From positions 310,001-374,000 of the forward strand of contig JAIUCV010000084.1 of NCBI GenBank assembly GCA_026724425.1: DNA of 64,000 bases, given 5' to 3'. A program made the position numbers and the translations under genes. The stretch is from Erythrophleum ivorense (taxonomy: Eukaryota; Streptophyta; Magnoliopsida; Fabales; Fabaceae). Under the pieces are notes generated by a model, which saw only the letters and a program-made list of their open reading frames with translations, was not told where the DNA came from and searched no databases. Below, piece by piece: positions 58,467 through 64,000 of this stretch; positions within the stretch are counted from its first letter, which is position 1, and every line of letters begins with the position of its first letter.

Positions 58467-58751
58467 TTAAGTGTTAGGCAAGTGTGGAAGCTGTAGGAAG
58501 CTCCTAGTGCTGGATGGATCCGAGTGCATCTTGTCTTGTAACACTTCTTTGATCAAGTAACCTTGTTGTGAACCTTCTCCTCCACTTGTGTACCGAAATC
58601 TTTTTGATGAAAAACCCGGAGGTGCAGCAACATAGTAGGTGTCTTTGTCAACATTAGCTAGTGAGATCCTCCTGTTCGGCCAATCCATGATTGCTCCAGC
58701 CGTTGCTAAGAAAGATCTTGCCAAGTGGTTTGAATGAAGAGCTGTTGGCAA
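58467..58751 (-). pseudogene. Element H protease C-terminal part and tail, out of frame
   Basis: The meaningful part starts at LARSFLATAGAIMDW, the end of a retropepsin-like domain, followed by a tail (YVAAPPGFSSKRFRY...). It is in another frame than the upstream protein, because a deletion of roughly 35 codons between KPLGK and RSFLATAG removed the flap region. Residues before LARS are spurious. Confidence 0.8.
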
Positions 58752-60198
58752 GCTTTATCCCCATGTTTGTCCGCTCCATGGTCTCAATCAGACCCAAACT
58801 TCTTGCTATTACCGCCGGCATGAGGTTCACGCTTGAACCGGAATCACATAACGCATCATCAAAGAATTTGCCGTTGATAGAGCAATGTATAAGGAAGTAA
58901 CCTGGGTCATGAAGCTTGTGTAGTGTTCTTGGAGCAGGCATTTCCTCCCTTGCTTCATTATACATCTTCTCCACTTCGGCTAAGCTCCAATCGTGAGTCC
59001 ATACAAAGTCTTGAAGGTAAGGGCTCTTGTTGCAAGCGACATCAAAGGGCATATTGCTAGGGAACCTTTTCGCCATAAAATTGAAGTCATCAATGGTGGG
59101 ATCCATTGAGGAGCTTGCTTTCCTTTTCTCCTTAGGGAGGGGTGGTAATGAAGATCTTGGAGAAAGTGGTGTTCCTTCCGGCAACTTTCTTCCTCTTATC
59201 CTTGCTGTCCGCTTTCCTTGTCTCCTTTCATCCTCATCCCAAACCACTCTTGGATTGGTTTCTTTAGCACCAAAAGCAGCCAAAGCATTGTTAGGCTTTG
59301 AGTTAGCCGTTTTTGTGCCTTTTGAAGCTCGGTCTCTTTCTTCCATATCCTCCAAGCGTTTGGTGAGGTCTTTGACTCCTTTGGAGGCCCCTCCGGTTGT
59401 ATCTTGCCATAGCGTGGTCTTCTCAAGTAGCTCTTTGTATCTCTCTTCCACAAGATGCTTCAAGTCATTGATTGATTCCTTGAATTGTTCTTGCCCTTCC
59501 ACCAACATCACCATGTTTGAGTAAACCTCCTTCTCTCTTTGGTTAACCTCCGACGCTCTCTTCTTGGCTTGGTGAGCCACAAGTGAGATTGAGTTGAGGC
59601 TTAGGGTTGTACCATTGAGGTTATCTTCTAGGCCGGCGATCTTCTCATCCAAGTGGCTATCCATCTCCTTTGAGTTGAGGTTTAAGTCTCGGATCGCCTT
59701 GGTGTTGCCTCCAACGGTTGCGGCTTGTTCCCTTAGCTCCCCTTCCACTTCAAAACACCTTGTTTCGACTCTCTCCACTTGGTCAGAGAGGTTTCCGAAC
59801 TTTCTATCAAGGTCATGCTTTAGAAACTCTAACCTTGTCTCAAGACTTTGGCTAGACTTTCTTTGGATTTCCATGAAGTCTTCTATCATGGCCTTGAGAT
59901 TGTCGTCTCTCCGCCTATTAAGCGCATGCTCTTGGTATGTGGGAAGGTCGGGGCGTGGACGGTGGTGATGATGAGGTGGCTGGTGAGGTCGGCCTTGATA
60001 AACCGGTGATCGGTTTTGATGATAGTGATGATGTTCTTCTCGGCTAGTCTCGGCAAAGAGCGGATGATGGAAATTTGGTGGGATTGGCATTGGGATGAAG
60101 TCTCCGGCCGGATTTGAATCATGTGGCCGCCTTTGGACTTCATGGGGAAGAGGTTTTCTCCTTTCAAAGTGGTTACTCGTGCTTGAGTGATGGCTCAT
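58654..60198 (-). pseudogene. Element H coiled-coil/protease protein
   Basis: The frame is open from 60240, but the ATG at 60198 (MSHHSSTSNH) is the more natural start after a leader of about 110 nt. It has an H/P-rich N-terminus, then a long heptad-like helical region (about residues 95-290, rich in L, E, K, with no capsid motif), a basic linker, and a protease start FLIHCSINGKFF...CDSGSSVNLMPAVIARSLGL. The final 20 or so residues are read out of frame after the deletion. There is no Retrotrans_gag domain, zinc knuckle or RT. How such a protein would help its RNA move is unknown; binding to Gag of a partner element is a guess. Confidence 0.82.
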
Positions 60199-60310
60199 CC
60201 TTAAAGTACCTAAGGAACATAAGTGAAACAAAATTTGCAAAAGTTAGTAAACATGAAACAAAAGATCTAGTCTTAACTTTTAATCTCATAAACGTGTAAG
60301 TGCAATGCAT

Positions 60311-60328
60311 TCCCCGGCAACGGCGCCA
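60311..60328 (-). other. Element H primer-binding site (tRNA-Asp)
   Basis: TCCCCGGCAACGGCGCCA on the plus strand, 6 bp from the 5' LTR. Confidence 0.92.
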
Positions 60329-60334
60329 AAAACT

Positions 60335-61912
60335 TGATGTGTGCCAAACAAGGGTGTGGTATATATGCAAGTAATAAAAACCCTAAGCTAAACATGGTTG
60401 CAAGTGCACAACATGTTGTTGTAGTACTTAGGGGTCGATCCACAAGAGAATGCGAATTACACATTACACATTTGTAAAGATTTGGTTAAGCTAAATCAAT
60501 AATATGCAAGGGGGGTTTTGTGTTTTTGTTTTAGAAAGGAAATTCAAATAACAAATGCAACTATACAAACACCATTATTGAACAAAGGACAATCCGCAAA
60601 AGACATAAGCCAAATCAATTGAAAAGTTTGTTAAATCCGGTTTCTATGAACTCAAAACACTAAGATGTGGTCATCCCACTTTCGTGGCTCCGACCACCTA
60701 TGTTTCTTAAACCAATGGACTCAGCTTTCACATGGTCATTGAAGAGTGAAACACGCAATAAAATCGAGTAGTGATTGTTCACAAAACTCCTTAGGTCTAC
60801 TTTCATAGCCTAAGACGATTTGCCCATCAAATATTAGGACCGGGGATATAACAAGCTTTTGGAGAGTATATCAACCTTGGATCAAGTCACTAGTTAGCTA
60901 CTCTAGCAACAAGCTTTAGGTATGAATAAAGATGGTGAACCATAAGGTTTCCCTTTCTTTAACAACCGATTCTTGATGGCTTATCATGTCATGTCTTCTT
61001 TGAAAGATCCATGATTCAATAACGAGTCTAAGGGAGTAGAGAGGATCTCATAGTTCTAGGGAAAGAGGGCTGAGTGATAGGAATCAAGCCGCCGCTTCCC
61101 CTAGAGAGAAACCTCTAAAACCCTAGACTAAAAGCTAAAACATGCGAGTATGTACAAAATGCAAAAGAAAAGAAAGAACAAGGAGACCACCTAAGTGGCT
61201 CCGGTTTATTGACTGAAAGAAGAAGAGAGTAGTGTCTATTGATTCGTGTTTTTTATACAAGAGGCTAAAAGCAAGTATATATAGGTGAGGGGAGGCTAGG
61301 TCGGCTGAGTTAATGCGCAAAGGAGAAGAGGAAACTTTCCATTTCTTCTCCCCGCGTGAACTTGCTCTCCAAGTCTTGAATGAGGCGCGGCTGCCAGCTT
61401 CTTTTCGCGTGTAGAGATGTGGGCTTGAGTCATGATGAGGTTTAGGCTTGGCCCGAAGTGATCCCAGTCCATTTTGCTCATCCAAGCTCCATGGGCTTCA
61501 CTTACTCGCCAGACGGACATGTCTTGGGAGAAAACGATTCTAGGCCGCATTTCTGCTCCAAATAGCCCAATTCCACTTCGTCGCGACGCATGACTCGTTT
61601 ATCTATCTTTCCATATAAAGATCTCATGATTTGGACGTAGGAAAGACCCTTTGCCGCGGTCATCTTTCAGGCGCTTCGATTCTGTCCGAATGCGGAAACC
61701 GGCTAACTTGAGTTTTGTTGAAGCTCTTGACTTGGGAACTTGCATGGATCATTGTTTGAAGCTCTTTTGCCTCCTTTTTGCCATTTTGACCTGTTTGCTT
61801 CCCAAAACCACAATATACAAGAAAACTACCTCTTGGATGCAAAAATCATTATTATTAAGTGAGAATATATAAAGAAAACCAAGGTAAAAACATGTAAAAT
61901 ATGGATATATCA
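60335..61912 (-). repeat. Element H 5' LTR
   Basis: 1578 bp, with a TATA-like box at 61275-61284 on the minus strand. Confidence 0.94.
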
Positions 61913-61917
61913 ACTGC

Positions 61918-62049
61918 ACAACAATCAAACAAGAACATGCACAGCCAATCCTCAATTCACATCTCTAAGAGCATGTGCCAACTACTCCCGAACCCCTAGC
62001 ATCGTCCAACACCACTTCCAAAACAACTTTCTGGTTCACGGATGTTACA
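61918..62049 (-). repeat. Element G 3' LTR, second part
   Basis: 132 bp ending GGATGTTACA on the plus strand, the start of U3 on the sense strand. It continues the sequence broken at 54479. Confidence 0.93.
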
Positions 62050-62060
62050 ATTCTCCCCCA
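62050..62060 (-). promoter_or_regulatory. Element G polypurine tract
   Basis: Sense strand TGGGGGAGAAT against TGTAACATCC, as in element B. Confidence 0.85.
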
Positions 62061-62640
62061 CTAAAATGGATTCGTCCTCGAATCCCAACACAAACGTCTC
62101 TCCAAGACCTCAAAACTCAAATTTTAGTCCTATGTTATACGCATGTTTCCAAGATATTATTACACTCAATGCCATAACCGCAGTCATGACATCCGTACTG
62201 CGACCCGCAGTCCAGTACTGAAATGTGACCAATGTCACAAAACCAAACGTGACCCGAAGTCACAACCAAAATGTGATCCCTGTCACAACCAAAACGTGAC
62301 CCACTGTCACTAAAACAACCCATATCGAGGTAGCGACCCCCAATATAAGTCCGTTGGGCACCTGACGTCCCAACACAAATAGAACCACCGTCTACAAGGC
62401 CCACCGCCTCTAGACAAAACGAGTAATAAAATCTGAAACGCGTACCAACATGTGACTAAAAACTCTCAATGACCCCACCGGCCAAAGAAACTTGTAACAT
62501 CCAAACCATAACCAAAAATATGAGGCAAAACTCCATCTCATATAACTCCAAAAATGTATATCGTACAACAAAACGAAAATACATAAGTCCAAAACCAACA
62601 ACAACAAAACCAAAAACAAGACTAGAACCACAAAGATGAA
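62061..62640 (-). other. Element G 3' UTR with hairpin array
   Basis: Non-coding. Between about 62,190 and 62,410 there are successive short inverted repeats such as CTGCG-ACC-CGCAG, TGTGAC-CAAT-GTCACA, GTGAC-CCGAA-GTCAC and GTGAC-CCACT-GTCAC. A TGTAACATCC motif at 62493-62502 matches the LTR terminus in reverse orientation, as in B. Confidence 0.75.
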
Positions 62641-64000
62641 TCACTCCACAGCCTGCTTGTCGAACCACTTTCCGAACTTCAGCTTCATCTTTGCCTCTGG
62701 CTCCCAAGTCTGCTCCTCTGTGCCACTACAGTCCCACAAGACTCTCAACAATGGCACCCTCTTGTTCCGCAGAACCTTGACTCTCCTCTCAAGAATCCTC
62801 ACAGGAACTGCCGGAACTGTCATATCTGGCTGGAGATCCTCTGGAATCTCAACCACTACCTCCTCTGAAGGACGCAAACACCTCCTCAACATAGAAACAT
62901 GAAACACCTTGTGAAAGGCGCTCATAATCGGTGGCAACTCCAACCGATAAGCCACTGGCCCAACTCGCTCCACCACTGGAAACGGACCCATAAATCGCGG
63001 ACTGAGCTTGTTCTCTGCTATGGACCTGTTAGGGCCCCTCAACATAGCCATCTTGAGATAAACTCTATCTCCCACCTGAAACTCAAGCTCACGTCGCCGT
63101 CTATCTGCATAACTCTTCTGTCTATCCTGAGCCTCCTTCATGTTCAACCTCAAGACACGAATCTTCTCCGTCGTCTCCTGAACAAAACTAGCTCCAAACA
63201 TGCTGCGCTCCCCCACTTGGGTCCAGCATAACGGTGTCCTGCATGGCCTCCCATACAAAGCCTCATAAGGAGCCATACCAATACTAGACTGAAAACTGTT
63301 GTTATAGGCAAACTCTGCCAAACACAGATGATCAGCCCAATGACCACCCCAATCCAGCACACACATCCTAAGCAGATCCTCCAAAGTCTGAATAGTCCTC
63401 TCTGACTGTCCATCTGTCTGCGGATGATACGCTGTACTCATATGCACCTTAGTGCCCGTCTCAGTCTGAAATGCCCTCCAAAACTCTGAAGCAAACCGCG
63501 GATCTCTATCCGACACGATACTGGCTGGCACTCCATGCAGCCTCACAATCTCTCGCACAAACTTCCTAGCCAAGACAGCCGCTCCATCTGTCTTCTTGAT
63601 AGCCAAGAAATGTGCTGACTTGGTCAAGCGATCTACAATGACCCAAATAGCATCGAAAGTCCGTGAGATAGGTAATCCCACAACAAAATCCATCGTGATC
63701 ATATCCCACTTCCACTCTGGAATGGGTAAACACTGCAGAAGACCACTAGGCACATGATGCTCTGCCTTGACCAAAGAACATGTGTTGCACCTCGCAACCC
63801 AATCTGCCACATCCCTCTTCATCCCAACCCAATGATAATACCGTTTGAGGTCACGGTACATCTTGGTCGCACCCGGATGAATCGAAAACTTGCTCGAATG
63901 AGCCTCTCTCAAAACCTCATGCCTCAACTCCTCATCCTTGGGCACACAAACTCGCCCACGAACCAAGATAGTCCCATTCGAAGAGACCTGATACTCAGAA
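62641..64000 (-). CDS. Element G pol 3' part: integrase and chromodomain (partial)
   Basis: The open frame enters from beyond the window edge and runs to a stop at 62641 without interruption. It has the integrase zinc finger ([15 protein letters not shown]...CNTCSLVK), core [16 protein letters not shown] and [11 protein letters not shown] (DDE), the C-terminal part [15 protein letters not shown] and the chromodomain ([28 protein letters not shown]). It has AGA where B has the TGA stop, so within the window this gene is intact. Only about 450 residues are visible; RT and gag must lie to the right. Confidence 0.92.
   Translation of the reverse strand, partial: SEYQVSSNGTILVRGRVCVPKDEELRHEVLREAHSSKFSIHPGATKMYRDLKRYYHWVGMKRDVADWVARCNTCSLVKAEHHVPSGLLQCLPIPEWKWDMITMDFVVGLPISRTFDAIWVIVDRLTKSAHFLAIKKTDGAAVLARKFVREIVRLHGVPASIVSDRDPRFASEFWRAFQTETGTKVHMSTAYHPQTDGQSERTIQTLEDLLRMCVLDWGGHWADHLCLAEFAYNNSFQSSIGMAPYEALYGRPCRTPLCWTQVGERSMFGASFVQETTEKIRVLRLNMKEAQDRQKSYADRRRRELEFQVGDRVYLKMAMLRGPNRSIAENKLSPRFMGPFPVVERVGPVAYRLELPPIMSAFHKVFHVSMLRRCLRPSEEVVVEIPEDLQPDMTVPAVPVRILERRVKVLRNKRVPLLRVLWDCSGTEEQTWEPEAKMKLKFGKWFDKQAVE

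Larger units (their letters stand above)
54480..61912 (-). mobile_element. Element H: non-autonomous Athila-type element inserted in the LTR of G
   Basis: Minus strand, 7433 bp. LTRs 54480-56058 (1579 bp) and 60335-61912 (1578 bp) differ by about four substitutions and one indel. The target duplication ACTGC is exact (54475-54479, 61913-61917), and the uninterrupted LTR is seen in B near 8411. The tRNA-Asp primer site is at 60311-60328 and the polypurine tract at 56059-56070. It encodes a coiled-coil protein fused to a damaged protease, with no capsid-like domain, RT or integrase. It is the most diverged of the Athila-type 3' regions here. Confidence 0.95.
53251..64000 (-). mobile_element. 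Element G: second Tekay/Del-type chromovirus, runs off the window
   Basis: Minus strand, same family as B: left LTR 53251-54479 plus 61918-62049 (split by element H, about 1361 bp in all), polypurine tract 62050-62060, hairpin-bearing 3' UTR and the pol 3' part with chromodomain. The bases before the LTR are CATAG; the matching duplication, the other LTR and the primer site lie beyond 64000. Confidence 0.94.

Noticed and set aside
28601..60328. Repeated 18-bp matches to tRNA-Asp that could suggest tRNA genes or fragments
   Set aside because: They match only the 3' end with CCA and always sit 6-7 bp inside an LTR, so they are primer-binding sites; no cloverleaf is present.

Overview
The window is repeat-dense nuclear DNA from a flowering plant, most likely a Brassicaceae pericentromere or another heterochromatic block. 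This is inferred from Athila-lineage Ty3/gypsy elements with tRNA-Asp primer sites, from Tekay/Del-type chromoviruses with initiator tRNA-Met primer sites, and from a tandem satellite. The species cannot be named from sequence alone. I found no ordinary host gene, no RNA gene and no CRISPR array.

Layout. Positions 1-1994 and 50984-53250 are host DNA: a 13-bp minisatellite, a short gene-like stretch, a 220-bp satellite and AT-rich DNA. One satellite monomer is split by a nest of LTR retrotransposons. Element A (Athila, minus strand, 1995-50983) carries element B (chromovirus, minus, 7215-45017) in its pol gene. B carries element C (Athila, minus, 8777-35703) in its 3' untranslated region. C carries element E (non-autonomous, plus strand, 10556-17814) in its 3' region and element D (gag-protease only, minus, 21776-30247) between its reverse transcriptase and RNase H regions. 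B also contains F (about 40885-43560), a piece of a different Athila-type element without complete ends. To the right lies element G (chromovirus of the B family, minus, 53251 to beyond the window), whose 3' LTR is split by element H (non-autonomous, minus, 54480-61912).

Every insertion except F, and G whose far end is outside the window, has both LTRs, a primer-binding site, a polypurine tract and a 5-bp target duplication: TTTAT/TTCAT for A, ATACC for B, ACCAT for C, AGCTC for D, ACATA for E and ACTGC for H. Removing the nested insertions leaves 11.18 kb for A and 11.19 kb for C. Removing A rejoins a satellite monomer of exactly 220 bp.

How the parts relate. A and C are decayed but nearly full-length Athila elements encoding gag, protease, RT, RNase H and integrase. 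D, E and H lack RT and integrase but share the tRNA-Asp primer site, polypurine tracts and 3' region, so they were presumably mobilised in trans by A/C-like relatives. B and G encode a Tekay-type gag-pol ending in a chromodomain. Points most worth a second look: a probable 111-bp intron separating gag from pol in B; arrays of small hairpins with co-varying stems in chromovirus 3' regions; a conserved hairpin just after the last ORF of every Athila-type element; a second internal polypurine tract; a duplicated capsid domain in F; and LTR divergences that conflict with the nesting order.
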